A stretch of 64,000 bases of DNA from JAUILH01 sp964230215 (lineage in GTDB: Bacteria; Bacteroidota; Bacteroidia; Flavobacteriales_D; JAUILH01): contig CAXRGQ010000011.1 in assembly GCA_964230215.1 (NCBI GenBank), positions 124,001-188,000 of the forward strand, in the 5' to 3' direction. Position 1 is the first letter of the stretch; the number at the start of each line of letters is the position of its first letter. This document shows positions 35,591 through 43,884 of the stretch, in pieces. Below the pieces are notes generated by a model. That model saw only the letters and a program-made list of their open reading frames with translations. It did no database searches and was not told the DNA's origin. The translations under genes and the position numbers were made by a program.

Positions 35591-36789
35591 TGGAAAGAGC
35601 AGAGGAATTTGTGCAGCATTTGGGGCAAACCACTCCCTTCCCCCTACTTATCGACATTGACAAAGCAGAAGGCTTATACATCTATGACAAAGATGGTAAT
35701 GCTTATATGGATTTGATTGCTGGAGTATCAGTAAGCAATATTGGCCATCGTCATCCACGTGTGGTCAATGCTATTAAACAGCAGCTTGATAAACACATGC
35801 ACGTTATGGTGTATGGTGAGTTTATTCAGGATAGCCAGTTAGATCTTGCAAATGAATTGCGCGGTGTACTGCCGAAAGAACTAGATGCCGTTTATTTTGT
35901 GAATTCGGGCACAGAAGCCAATGAAGCCGCATTAAAACTCGCAAAACGTTATACTGGAAGAAATAAGATGGTAGCCTTAAAGGGGGCCTATCACGGGTCG
36001 ACACATGGTAGTTTGAGCGTAAGTGGCAATGAGTATAAAAAATATGCTTTCAGACCCCTTCTACCCAATGTTTATCATATTGAATATGGTAACTACGATG
36101 ATTTACATGAAATTGACGAGGAAACAGCATGTTTGATTATTGAAGTGATACAAGGAGATGCAGGCGTAAGAGTTCCAGAGCAATCTTACGTTAATGCCTT
36201 AAGAAAAAGATGTGATGAAGTTGGTGCTTTACTGATTGTAGACGAGATTCAGACTGGTTTTGGACGAACGGGGACTTGGTTTGCATGTGAACATTACGAC
36301 TTAGTTCCAGACGTGATTACAATTGCAAAAGGCCTTGGTGGCGGAATGCCTATTGGTGCCTTTTGTGCGCGGGCTGAGGTAATGAAGAGTCTTAGTTTTG
36401 ATCCGTTTTTGGGGCATATTACTACGTTTGGCGGGCATCCTGTTAACTGTGCGGCGGCAGCAGAAAACATACGTGTTATTCGAGAAGAGATTGATTTTAA
36501 AGAGGTTGAGCGTAAAGGACAATTGTTTGAAGATAGCCTACAACATCCATTGGTTCAAGAAATTAGGCGTATTGGCATGTTCTTCGCGATTGAAATGGAG
36601 AATGCCGATATTGTGCAGAAAGTAGTTGAATATTGTATGGAGAAGCATGTGATTAGTTTTTGGTTTCTATCGTGTCCAGAAGCGTTCCGTATAGCACCAC
36701 CACTAAATATTACGGACGAAGAGATACAAAAAAGCGCCTTGATTATTCAAGACGCTTTTACACATGTCTATAATTCGCTTGCGCACTAG
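35590..36789 (+). CDS. class III PLP-dependent aminotransferase
   Basis: 399 residues of the acetylornithine/ornithine/4-aminobutyrate aminotransferase class (fold type I). Seen: the aldehyde-binding NSGTEANEAALKLAKRYTGR (about 106-125), GAYHGSTHG, the Asp of LLIVDEIQTGFGRTG (about 218), and the Schiff-base lysine in TIAKGLGGGMPIGAF (Lys about 246). The exact substrate cannot be read from the sequence. It overlaps the barrel gene by one base and ends by overlapping the 3' end of the convergent gene at 36786 by 4 bp. Confidence 0.88.
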   Translation: MERAEEFVQHLGQTTPFPLLIDIDKAEGLYIYDKDGNAYMDLIAGVSVSNIGHRHPRVVNAIKQQLDKHMHVMVYGEFIQDSQLDLANELRGVLPKELDAVYFVNSGTEANEAALKLAKRYTGRNKMVALKGAYHGSTHGSLSVSGNEYKKYAFRPLLPNVYHIEYGNYDDLHEIDEETACLIIEVIQGDAGVRVPEQSYVNALRKRCDEVGALLIVDEIQTGFGRTGTWFACEHYDLVPDVITIAKGLGGGMPIGAFCARAEVMKSLSFDPFLGHITTFGGHPVNCAAAAENIRVIREEIDFKEVERKGQLFEDSLQHPLVQEIRRIGMFFAIEMENADIVQKVVEYCMEKHVISFWFLSCPEAFRIAPPLNITDEEIQKSALIIQDAFTHVYNSLAH

Positions 36790-37238
36790 AAAGGCTCTGG
36801 TATAAACACCTCTGTTATCATTAAACCAGTTTCTAATTCCTGCATAATAAAGGTTATTGTGAATGGCTCAGGCTCGTCCGAATAGAATGCATAGTCCCAC
36901 GTAACAGCTAACTCTTTAACATCAATCACATTACCATTATCATCTTTAATTTTAGAATACGGAATATCTTCATATTCAATGTCATTGATAGCCGATTTGA
37001 ATCCTTCGGTAAAAATGTGTCTTGACACATCCTCATAATCTGCAGGCATAAGAAAGAATCTTGCGACATCATCTTCCATATCCATATCAATGGCCGCAGT
37101 TAAAAGAACAAAATCGAGTGAGTAGTCTATTTCGTCGTCTTTCTCATACAAGTTTACCTCAGGAATATTCGATTCATTGGCTGCTATATTTCCTGCTACA
37201 GCAGACATACACAGAATCATTACAAGTGTTTTCATCAT
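36786..37238 (-). CDS. small secreted protein of unknown function
   Basis: 150 residues with a signal peptide (about 1-20, ending IAANES). The mature part is acidic, with repeated Asp/Glu/Tyr clusters; no family was recognised. It converges on the aminotransferase gene with a 4-bp overlap of the two 3' ends. It is a single gene. Confidence 0.72.
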   Translation of the reverse strand: MMKTLVMILCMSAVAGNIAANESNIPEVNLYEKDDEIDYSLDFVLLTAAIDMDMEDDVARFFLMPADYEDVSRHIFTEGFKSAINDIEYEDIPYSKIKDDNGNVIDVKELAVTWDYAFYSDEPEPFTITFIMQELETGLMITEVFIPEPF

Positions 37239-37325
37239 CTAATATTTAGTTTAATTAAATGTATAGAAATGTCCAGAATTCTGAGTATGAATTTTAAGAA
37301 TAGAGCGAATTAATTTATGAACACT

Positions 37326-37688
37326 TCAATATTGATCTGTAGCCAATAAAACGAGCGTACATGCTGCCTCATAGGGGATATTGGCGGCACTTAGTTTTTC
37401 GAAAAAATCCATGTTCTCTGTACCAGGGTTAAATACCACTCGATTTGGATTAAGATCAATGATATAATCGAAATAAGCGGCTTGATGTTTTGGACCTACG
37501 TATAGCGTAACCGTATCAATATCTGTGAATGGCTTTAGCTCGGTATGAATTGGTTCACTAGCCACGGTCCCTTCTTTAAGACCAATCTGAATAATATCAT
37601 GACCTTTTGAAACCAAGTTATGAGCAGCTTTATAAGAATATCTCTCAGGATTAGTGCTTGCCCCAATTATCAGTGTTTTCTTCGACAT
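37326..37688 (-). CDS. CoA-binding domain protein
   Basis: A 120-residue cytoplasmic Rossmann-type domain of the YccU/CoA-binding family: TLIIGASTNPERYSYKAAHNLVSKGHDI at the N-terminus (nucleotide-binding glycines), VYLV-type central strands (TVTLYVGPKHQA) and VVFNPGTENMDF. These stand-alone domains bind CoA or a similar ligand; their role is unknown. The gene is 2 bp after the YwqK-like gene, so they share a transcript. Confidence 0.85.
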   Translation of the reverse strand: MSKKTLIIGASTNPERYSYKAAHNLVSKGHDIIQIGLKEGTVASEPIHTELKPFTDIDTVTLYVGPKHQAAYFDYIIDLNPNRVVFNPGTENMDFFEKLSAANIPYEAACTLVLLATDQY

Positions 37689-37690
37689 AC

Positions 37691-38947
37691 CTACTTACTT
37701 TCACATTCTGCAATCATCTTGCGCATTTTCTTTTGATCTTTTTTACTCGCCTTACTCATGGCTTCTCTAAAGCTTTTCTTTGCTGCTTCACATTCTTCAG
37801 TAATCTCCTCTCCCGCCATTTCTGCCTTAATGCACTCACACATTAATTCATTGTCGATGGTTGAGAAATCAAACTTAGGCTTCTTGCCTTTTTTCCCTTC
37901 ACCACGCATTCTGTTTTCAGCGGTCGCTTTAATAATGTCATTTCTAGACTTTACTTCTTCATCATCAAGCTTTCGCCCTTTGTCATCTACCGCGTTTCCA
38001 TATTGATCAAAAAGGAACTCTTCCATTAAATAGCCGTTTTCGTATGTCGCTTCACGCTTAAGCTTGCCTCCTTCTTCATAGAATTCGTAAAACTTCCCTT
38101 GTTGAACGCCATTGTCATAATTTTCAGACGTTCTTTCTGCTCCGTTTCTAAAGTAGGTCGTCCACTTCCCTATTTTCTTGCCATTCTTCCATTCGCCTTC
38201 TAAACTAATTTGCCCAGACTCGAAATAATGCTTAACTAAACCGTCCTCTTTATTGTTCTTGTAGGCTAGCTCAGCCGACACTTGTCCATTTTCATGATAG
38301 GTAATATACGGGCCATCATACAATCCTCCTTTAAAACTAATTTTGCTCTTTAGCTTACCAGGGCCGTAATACTTTTCTACGGCACCTTCAAACTTACCCA
38401 TGTTGTAGTTTTCAACCTTTTTAACCGAATGTGCCTCATCTTTGTAATACCAGACCCATTTACCGTGCTTTTCACCTTCATTATATTGGAACTCCCAGGC
38501 TAATTGACCTCCTTCAGCTGCTGTATACCAAAACTTCCAATCACCATGTTCTTTCCCGTAGACAAAGTTTCTAACCGACTCTGGATTTCCATCCTTGTAG
38601 AATGACTTTGATTCACCGTCTTCTTTCCCATCTCTAAAGTTGGCAATATGTTGAACAACGCCATTATCATAGCATGCTTGGCAGTCTCCTGTATATGGTT
38701 TACCTGTTTGAGTGTGATAAACCCTGCTAGTTGTTGGATCGAACTCAAGCACCTCATTACAATCTGTTTTATTGCTGTTTCTTCCGCATTGCAAGACATC
38801 TTTTTTAGGTGTTTCACCGCCTTCAGTAGCAGCACCTTCTTCTTTTTTCTCTTCTCCTTCTCCACCAAACGTTGGTTCCTCTGGCGTGAACTGTGCGTAT
38901 CCTACAGCGCAAATTGAAAGAATTGTAAAGCTTAATAAAATCTTCAT
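37691..38947 (-). CDS. secreted YwqK/MORN-like repeat protein, long paralogue
   Basis: 418 residues: signal peptide (about 1-18), an acidic Glu/Gly/Lys-rich linker (about 22-50), then about ten MORN-like repeats (YDNGVVQH, YKDGNPES, YGKEHGDWKFWY, YHENGQVSAEL, FESGQISLEGEWKNGKKIGKW), and a C-terminal charged domain with four cysteines (MCECIKAEM, ECEAAKK, ECESK). Same family as the gene at 2451-3209, and likewise without an adjacent toxin. It heads a two-gene unit with the CoA-binding gene. Confidence 0.82.
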   Translation of the reverse strand: MKILLSFTILSICAVGYAQFTPEEPTFGGEGEEKKEEGAATEGGETPKKDVLQCGRNSNKTDCNEVLEFDPTTSRVYHTQTGKPYTGDCQACYDNGVVQHIANFRDGKEDGESKSFYKDGNPESVRNFVYGKEHGDWKFWYTAAEGGQLAWEFQYNEGEKHGKWVWYYKDEAHSVKKVENYNMGKFEGAVEKYYGPGKLKSKISFKGGLYDGPYITYHENGQVSAELAYKNNKEDGLVKHYFESGQISLEGEWKNGKKIGKWTTYFRNGAERTSENYDNGVQQGKFYEFYEEGGKLKREATYENGYLMEEFLFDQYGNAVDDKGRKLDDEEVKSRNDIIKATAENRMRGEGKKGKKPKFDFSTIDNELMCECIKAEMAGEEITEECEAAKKSFREAMSKASKKDQKKMRKMIAECESK

Positions 38948-39017
38948 AGATCTAATTTACAGTTTGTATTGTATATATCAATGCAAATACGTTACCAAAG
39001 AGGGGGAAATGGAATTG

Positions 39018-39046
39018 GAATTCGAAATTTGATATTTGAAATTCGA
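39018..39046. repeat. AT-rich repeat, copy 1
   Basis: A 29-bp unit made of alternating gaattcgaaattt and gatatttgaaattcga; an identical unit is at 39155-39183. The unit is internally self-similar (GAAATT/AATTTC). Confidence 0.7.
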
Positions 39047-39154
39047 AATTTACGTTGGGGATTGGCACTATGGATGGCGAAATTGATGATTTAGGATTGA
39101 GGATTGATGATGTGGTATCGATTAGCACTCATTAACTATTCAACTGGTCGTTCT

Positions 39155-39183
39155 GAATTCGAAATTTGATATTTGAAATTCGA
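39155..39183. repeat. AT-rich repeat, copy 2
   Basis: Identical to 39018-39046 over 29 bp, 137 bp downstream. Confidence 0.7.
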
Positions 39184-39320
39184 TATTGTCGTAGACGTAC
39201 TAATCAATTAATATGATTGAAGATTTATCATTGAGTGTTTATGTCTGACGCCAGAATACTAGTTAAATGCATTGTAGTTTGGCATTATGCCTATCCTCAC
39301 CCTTCAGTCATTTCGCCGTG

Positions 39321-39348
39321 CCATCGGCAAGCCTATGGCGACCGATGG
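39321..39348. repeat. short inverted repeat
   Basis: ccatcgg (39321-39327) and ccgatgg (39342-39348) can pair around a 14-nt loop. It lies just after a second agtcatttcg sequence, which also occurs at 39420 before the REP-like element. Confidence 0.4.
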
Positions 39349-39436
39349 ACCATACGGAGAATAAAGGATAATTAGTAATATTGGCGTTCATGGTTGACGC
39401 AATCATAGTCCAAAACTAAGAGTCATTTCGACCTTG

Positions 39437-39488
39437 CGGAGAAATCTACAGGGAGCACTCAACATTGTGCTCACTATAGATTTCTCCG
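39437..39488. repeat. REP-like palindromic element
   Basis: A 12-bp outer stem cggagaaatcta (39437-39448) / tagatttctccg (39477-39488) and a 6-bp inner stem gagcac/gtgctc. Together with the preceding gtcatttcgacc it resembles the dispersed gtcatttcgacc/agatttctcc palindromes common between Bacteroidota genes. It is probably a mobile or REP-type repeat with terminator-like folding. Confidence 0.6.
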
Positions 39489-39641
39489 TTGCGCTCAACC
39501 GTTACCGTGAGCGAAGGGAACGATGGTTGACTATTGCACGCACATTAGCTGCCGCTCGTGGACGTTGGTGTATTATATAACACTGTGTTTGTGACGGATT
39601 GCTGCGCGATCCCTTGAAGCTCCTTGGGTAAAGACCAACTC

Positions 39642-39676
39642 AAAAGCCTAATTTCTTGGGGAAATTAGCTTTTTTT
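39642..39676 (+). terminator. hairpin with T-tract
   Basis: Stem aagc-c-taatttc / gaaatta-gctt (one bulged C) followed by seven T. No plus-strand gene ends just before it, so it may be a relic or act on antisense transcripts. Confidence 0.4.
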
Positions 39677-39723
39677 GTTTCCCGCAAAGCTGAAAATGAA
39701 ATTTTCGCTTTGCCAGAAACAAA

Positions 39724-39755
39724 AAAAGCCTTTGTGCAAATGCACAAAGGCTTTT
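39724..39755 (-). terminator. terminator of tRNA-Ser
   Basis: A perfect 15-bp stem (aaaagcctttgtgca / tgcacaaaggctttt) with a 2-nt formal loop, six bases after the tRNA 3' end on the minus strand and followed by a T-run on that strand. Confidence 0.8.
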
Positions 39756-39761
39756 GAGTTG

Positions 39762-39845
39762 CGGAGAGACTGGGATTTGAACCCAGGACACGGTTGCCCG
39801 TGCACAGCTTAGCAGGCTGCTGCATTACCACTCTGCCACCTCTCC
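39762..39845 (-). tRNA. tRNA-Ser (anticodon GCU)
   Basis: Read on the minus strand: acceptor stem GGAGAGG pairs with TCTCTCC (last pair G-U), discriminator G, anticodon stem GCAGC/GCTGT around the loop CTGCTAA (anticodon GCT), a long variable arm (GCACGGGCAACCGTGT) typical of class II tRNAs, and T-loop GGTTCAAATCC. CCA is not encoded. A full Bacteroidota promoter and a strong terminator flank it. Confidence 0.95.
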
Positions 39846-39858
39846 GTGATAACGGTTG

Positions 39859-39888
39859 CAAATGTAATAAATGATTTTATTTGCCAAA
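39859..39888 (-). promoter_or_regulatory. promoter of tRNA-Ser
   Basis: On the minus strand TTTG (39885-39888), an 18-nt spacer, then TACATTTG (39859-39866), an exact TAnnTTTG. The tRNA-Pro promoter has the same -33 box, the same spacer length and the same -7 box. Confidence 0.75.
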
Positions 39889-39940
39889 CATTTTTTCCAA
39901 GTAATCTCAATATTCGCTTTTATTGTATCTTCGATTTCGA

Positions 39941-40588
39941 ATGACCAAGTATCGAATCATACTCGCTTTAATATGCATAATGTCTTCATATATGATGAAG
40001 GCACAGACATATTTTGGGATTAATTACATGCCGGGAATTGCAACAAACCTACCTATAAACGGCTCCAATTTCGTTTTCACTAATATTGGTGCAACTTTAG
40101 GCACCAACTTCCCTTCTTCAAACATGGGGTTTGAAGGCGGTGTGTACTTCTTCAATAGAGGCTCTGGCGGACGCGTTGGCGTCTTCGATCAAAACAATGC
40201 TTTTGTAAGATGGGAATGGAATTCGGAGAATGCTTATCATCTCCATATCCCCGTATCTCTCAAACTTAAACAGGATAATTTCTACTTAAAAGGTGGCTTG
40301 TGTGTTGATAAGTTCTTATTCTACAAACAAAAAAGAGCAGGTATACTAATAAGTGAAGTCCCTCCTATTTGGGCAGATAATCTCCGTTTTGGATTGCACA
40401 TTGATGGTGGTGTTATCATAGACTTAGAGGACCTTGGAAGTCTGGAAGGTGGTTTATACATATCCAACACTTTCGCTGGCAACTCGGCTACCCCTATTAG
40501 TTTCCTAAACATGGGGGTATCACTTAGCTTCAATATAAACCTGAGTGAGGATGATTCTATCGATGAAGATGAATTAGAAGATTACTAG
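39941..40588 (+). CDS. outer-membrane beta-barrel-like protein
   Basis: 215 residues from the ATG at 39941; the frame opens at a TTG at 39923, but the ATG gives a normal signal peptide (ILALICIMSSYMMKAQ). The mature part has many short amphipathic strands (FGINYMPGIATNL, LRFGLHIDGGVIIDL, LNMGVSLSFNINL) as in small outer-membrane barrels (PorT-like or OmpW-like). It ends with an acidic tail DEDELEDY. It is a single gene in front of the thiolase gene. Confidence 0.68.
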   Translation: MTKYRIILALICIMSSYMMKAQTYFGINYMPGIATNLPINGSNFVFTNIGATLGTNFPSSNMGFEGGVYFFNRGSGGRVGVFDQNNAFVRWEWNSENAYHLHIPVSLKLKQDNFYLKGGLCVDKFLFYKQKRAGILISEVPPIWADNLRFGLHIDGGVIIDLEDLGSLEGGLYISNTFAGNSATPISFLNMGVSLSFNINLSEDDSIDEDELEDY

Positions 40589-40641
40589 TCAATAGCCAAG
40601 TAATTTATTAAATTCGTAGCGAAACAATTAGCAAAAATCAA

Positions 40642-41820
40642 ATGAGCAAAGAAGTATATATAGTTGGAGCCGTGAGAACTCCAATGGGAAGTTTTGGTGG
40701 TGCATTATCAAGCGTATCTGCCACTGATTTAGGTGCAACCGCCATTAAAGGAGCGTTGGAGAAGTCTGGCGTGAATCCATCAGAAGTGCAAGAAGTATTC
40801 ATGGGCAATGTTCTTCAAGCAAACTTAGGACAAGCACCAGCAAGACAAGCCGCTTTAAAAGCTGGTATTGGTAATAATGTACCTTGTACTACTGTGAATA
40901 AAGTATGTGCAAGTGGTATGAAATCTATTGCACTTGGTGCACAGTCTATTCTGTTAGGCGATAACGATTTAGTAGTTGTTGGCGGAATGGAAAACATGTC
41001 TCAAGTTCCACATTACTACGTGGCGAGAAATGCAACAAAATTAGGAGATGTAAAAATGTTAGACGGAATGGTTAAAGACGGTCTAACAGATGTATACAAT
41101 CAAGTACATATGGGTGTTTGTGCTGAAAAATGTGCTGAAGAGCATAGTTTTTCTAGAGAAGCACAAGATGCTTTTGCTATCGAATCTTACAACAGATCTG
41201 CGGCAGCATGGCAAGCTGGTAAATTCAATGATGAAATTGTACCTGTTGCTGTTCCTCAAAGAAAAGGTGATCCAATTATGGTAACTGAAGATGAAGAATA
41301 CAAAAACGTGAAAATGGAAAAAATTCCTGCTCTACGTCCAGTATTCAAGAAAGAAGGTACAGTAACGGCAGCCAACGCTTCTACATTAAACGACGGTGCA
41401 TCTGCTTTGATTCTTGTAAGCAAAGAGAAAATGGAGGCATTAGGTCTTAAGCCATTAGCTAAGATAGTATCGTATGCGGATGCTGCACAAGAGCCAGAAT
41501 GGTTTACTACAGCGCCAGCAAAAGCGGTTCCAGTAGCATTAAAGAAAGCAAACTTATCTGCTAGCGATATTGATTATTGGGAATTAAATCAGGCTTTCTC
41601 TGTTGTTGGATTGGCTAATACTAAGTTGTTAGGCTTAGATCCAGCTAAAGTAGATGTAAACGGAGGTGCAGTTGCACTTGGACATCCACTAGGAAGCTCA
41701 GGTAGTAGAATTATTGTTACGCTTATCAACGTACTTAAGCAGAATAACGGAAAGCTTGGAGCTGCCGGAATCTGTAACGGTGGCGGTGGTGCTTCTGCGA
41801 TGGTAATTGAAAACTGTTAA
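40642..41820 (+). CDS. acetyl-CoA C-acyltransferase (thiolase)
   Basis: A 392-residue thiolase that makes or cleaves acetoacetyl-CoA or longer 3-ketoacyl-CoA. Catalytic residues are visible: Cys of TVNKVCASGMKS (about 89), His of GGAVALGHPLGSSGSR (about 350) and Cys of GICNGGGGASAM (about 379), as well as NGGAVA and NEAF-type ELNQAFSVV. The length fits the biosynthetic AtoB-like class; I cannot distinguish it from FadA by reading alone. Followed by an intrinsic terminator. Confidence 0.93.
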   Translation: MSKEVYIVGAVRTPMGSFGGALSSVSATDLGATAIKGALEKSGVNPSEVQEVFMGNVLQANLGQAPARQAALKAGIGNNVPCTTVNKVCASGMKSIALGAQSILLGDNDLVVVGGMENMSQVPHYYVARNATKLGDVKMLDGMVKDGLTDVYNQVHMGVCAEKCAEEHSFSREAQDAFAIESYNRSAAAWQAGKFNDEIVPVAVPQRKGDPIMVTEDEEYKNVKMEKIPALRPVFKKEGTVTAANASTLNDGASALILVSKEKMEALGLKPLAKIVSYADAAQEPEWFTTAPAKAVPVALKKANLSASDIDYWELNQAFSVVGLANTKLLGLDPAKVDVNGGAVALGHPLGSSGSRIIVTLINVLKQNNGKLGAAGICNGGGGASAMVIENC

Positions 41821-41837
41821 TAGACATTAAATTAGAT

Positions 41838-41869
41838 AAAGGACTCGACATTGTTGAGTCCTTTTTTTT
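41838..41869 (+). terminator. intrinsic terminator of the thiolase gene
   Basis: Stem aaaggactc (41838-41846) / gagtccttt (41856-41864) followed by a run of T. It also decides the next gene's start: an open frame runs back to a TTG at 41851 inside the hairpin, so the ATG at 41875 is preferred. Confidence 0.8.
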
Positions 41870-41874
41870 GCTCC

Positions 41875-43158
41875 ATGCACCTCATAGTATATACCACAAA
41901 GTACCGAACTGGCGGAGATAAATTCCCCAGAATTGCTGCTACACGGGCAAAAGAGCTAGAAGCAGACGGAAAAGAGGTACTCTGTAAGGCCATCGAAAGC
42001 AAAAAAGATTTAAAGGCCATTTTTCATTCGATAAGGCAAGAAGGAAAAACCATTGAGAGCTTTCATTTTATTGGTCACTCAGGCATGTACGGTCCTATGT
42101 ACGGCACGATGGAGTTTCCAGAACAATTCAGTCCCTACGAGTGGAAACAGTTAGAGATTCCGTTTGAAGAGAATGCTGAGGCATATTTTCTGTGCTGTCG
42201 TTCGGCACGTTGGTTTGCGAATTTCTTTGCCAACACCTTTAATGTTACAACGTACGGATATCATTGGTACACCACCTTTTCTTCGTCTCCCAAACACTTC
42301 AAAACAGATAAAGGCGGTGATAGTCCCCTTTACGCCATAGGATGTGTAGGGAAGAAATCACACGGATATCTTGGGTCAATTAAGAAGTATTTAGGAGCTG
42401 AAGCTGAAGAATTAAAACAATTCGCACCCGGAGATAACACAGACACTAGTTATGATAAGGTAGCCGAATTATATGACGCCGTTTTTCAAGATATAAAAGT
42501 GCGGGAAGACGAATGGGCATGGTTAGATCAACACATTCCCCATAATCCTGAGCAAACGATTATTGATATTGGTTGCGGAAATGGTGCCTTATTAAAGGAG
42601 TTGTCTGCCAGGATGAAAAAAGGCATTGGTTTAGATCGCTCAGCCAGTATTTTGAAGCAGGCAGAGAAAATGAATCAAGACAATCCGCATATCGAATTTA
42701 AACAGATTACCTCTCCTATTCTACCGCTTGAAGATGCCTCTGTAGACATTGCTATTTCCATGTTATCCTTTAGATATTTGGATTGGGATCCGCTTATGAA
42801 TGAGTTAAAGCGTGTGCTAAAACCAGGTGGCAAGTTTTTAGTAGTTGATATGGTAGCAGTTCCTGCGAAACTCAAGCATTACCCGAGTTTGTTGACCTCA
42901 AAGTTTAAACATTATAAGCATAGGAAGAAGTATCCTGATTACTATACGGCTCTTCAAAAATTGGTTAAGCACCCAGATTGGCAAACCATGCTAAAATACA
43001 ATCCCATTCGCGCCGAACATGAGATGCTCTGGTATTTAGAAAGCCGTTTTGAAGGCAGAAAAGTAGAGAAAATCAATATTGGCTATCACTCATCTGTGCT
43101 AGCTTTTGATACAGGCGATTTTCACAAAATCAATGCTTTAGAATTAAGTTATCCATGA
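41875..43158 (+). CDS. fusion of a caspase/CHAT-like N-terminal domain and a SAM-dependent methyltransferase
   Basis: 427 residues from the ATG at 41875 (an in-frame TTG at 41851 lies within the thiolase terminator). The N-terminal ~180 residues contain SFHFIGHSGMYGP with His68 and AYFLCCRSARWF with Cys107/Cys108, spaced like the His-Cys dyad of clan CD peptidases (caspase/CHAT). This is inferred from motif spacing only. The C-terminal half is a class I methyltransferase: motif I IIDIGCGNGALLKEL (about 227-241), GLDRS, DVAISML-type IAISMLSFRYLDW and LKRVLKPGGKFLVVD (about 316-330). It starts a four-gene unit, with a 4-bp overlap onto the racemase gene. The role is unknown. Confidence 0.7.
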   Translation: MHLIVYTTKYRTGGDKFPRIAATRAKELEADGKEVLCKAIESKKDLKAIFHSIRQEGKTIESFHFIGHSGMYGPMYGTMEFPEQFSPYEWKQLEIPFEENAEAYFLCCRSARWFANFFANTFNVTTYGYHWYTTFSSSPKHFKTDKGGDSPLYAIGCVGKKSHGYLGSIKKYLGAEAEELKQFAPGDNTDTSYDKVAELYDAVFQDIKVREDEWAWLDQHIPHNPEQTIIDIGCGNGALLKELSARMKKGIGLDRSASILKQAEKMNQDNPHIEFKQITSPILPLEDASVDIAISMLSFRYLDWDPLMNELKRVLKPGGKFLVVDMVAVPAKLKHYPSLLTSKFKHYKHRKKYPDYYTALQKLVKHPDWQTMLKYNPIRAEHEMLWYLESRFEGRKVEKINIGYHSSVLAFDTGDFHKINALELSYP

Positions 43159-43883
43159 GACTAGGCATACTTGATTGGGGCATTGGTGGATGCGGCTTGT
43201 ATCAACTTTTCAAACATGCACATCCGAACACATCCATAGTGTATCTTTCAGATGCTGGTTATACACCTTATGGCAAAGTTGATAAGGACATCCTAAAGGA
43301 AAGAGTGAATCATTGTCTATCCTTTCTGCATAATGAAGGTGCCACACACATAGCAGTTGCGTGTAATGCCGCCGGAAGTGTTGTGGATGAAAAAGAATCG
43401 ATTACCAGCATAGTACATCATGCAAAACAGCATTTACTAAGCTCGAAGGCCAATAAAATAGGTGTTATTGGCGGACAACGTATTGTAGAGTCGGAACTGT
43501 ATGACATAGATGAGCGTGTACATTCAGCCGTTGCTCAACCCTTAAGTGCACTGATTGAAAGCGGAGTAACATCCGGAACGGAACTTGAGTCAGAAATTGA
43601 GCGCATCCTATCCAACTTGCCAAAGGATATTGATGAATTATTACTCGCATGCACGCATTACCCCGCTGTTATTCATGTCATTGCTTCAAGATTAAACGAA
43701 ACATGCACAATAATTGACCCTGCTCAGAGAATGTATGATTGGATAGAGGCTAATTGGAAAAATTTTGACTATTTTCAAAGTGCAGATGAGTGGTTTACAA
43801 CAGGTAATCCAGAAATTAGCACAGTTTCTGCAATGAATGCGTTTAAAGTTTCAAACGCAAGATTTAAAAAAGTAAGGATTTAA
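43155..43883 (+). CDS. divergent aspartate/glutamate racemase (MurI-like)
   Basis: 242 residues of the Asp/Glu racemase superfamily. It has both catalytic cysteines, Cys70 in AVACNAAGS (family: CNTA) and about Cys166 in LLACTHYP, the N-terminal Asp7 in LDWGIGG (the family usually has DSG) and PYG at 38-40. Family function: interconversion of L- and D-glutamate for peptidoglycan. The altered DWG and NAAG motifs suggest a specialised member rather than the housekeeping MurI. The gene is overlapped by the methyltransferase fusion upstream and is followed after 1 bp by an NlpC/P60 peptidase, another cell-wall enzyme. Confidence 0.8.
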   Translation: MRLGILDWGIGGCGLYQLFKHAHPNTSIVYLSDAGYTPYGKVDKDILKERVNHCLSFLHNEGATHIAVACNAAGSVVDEKESITSIVHHAKQHLLSSKANKIGVIGGQRIVESELYDIDERVHSAVAQPLSALIESGVTSGTELESEIERILSNLPKDIDELLLACTHYPAVIHVIASRLNETCTIIDPAQRMYDWIEANWKNFDYFQSADEWFTTGNPEISTVSAMNAFKVSNARFKKVRI

Positions 43884-43884
43884 G

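Larger units (their letters stand above)
38948..39720. other. repeat-rich gene-free stretch
   Basis: About 770 bp without a credible gene. It holds two copies of an AT-rich self-similar repeat (39018, 39155), an inverted repeat (39321-39348), a long REP-like hairpin (39437-39488), a hairpin with T-tract (39642-39676), and a 14-bp inverted copy of the trailer of tRNA-Ser (39636-39649 versus 39748-39761). It looks like a site where small repeats accumulate rather than coding DNA. Confidence 0.6.

Noticed and set aside
39018..39183. Possible CRISPR-like direct repeats
   Set aside because: There are only two copies, AT-rich and self-similar, with no regular spacers and no cas genes.
39640..39861. 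73-residue minus-strand frame over tRNA-Ser
   Set aside because: It spans the tRNA, its terminator and repeats and has no protein-like features.
41851..41874. Extension of the methyltransferase fusion to a TTG at 41851
   Set aside because: The TTG lies inside the thiolase terminator hairpin and T-run; the ATG at 41875 is the credible start.
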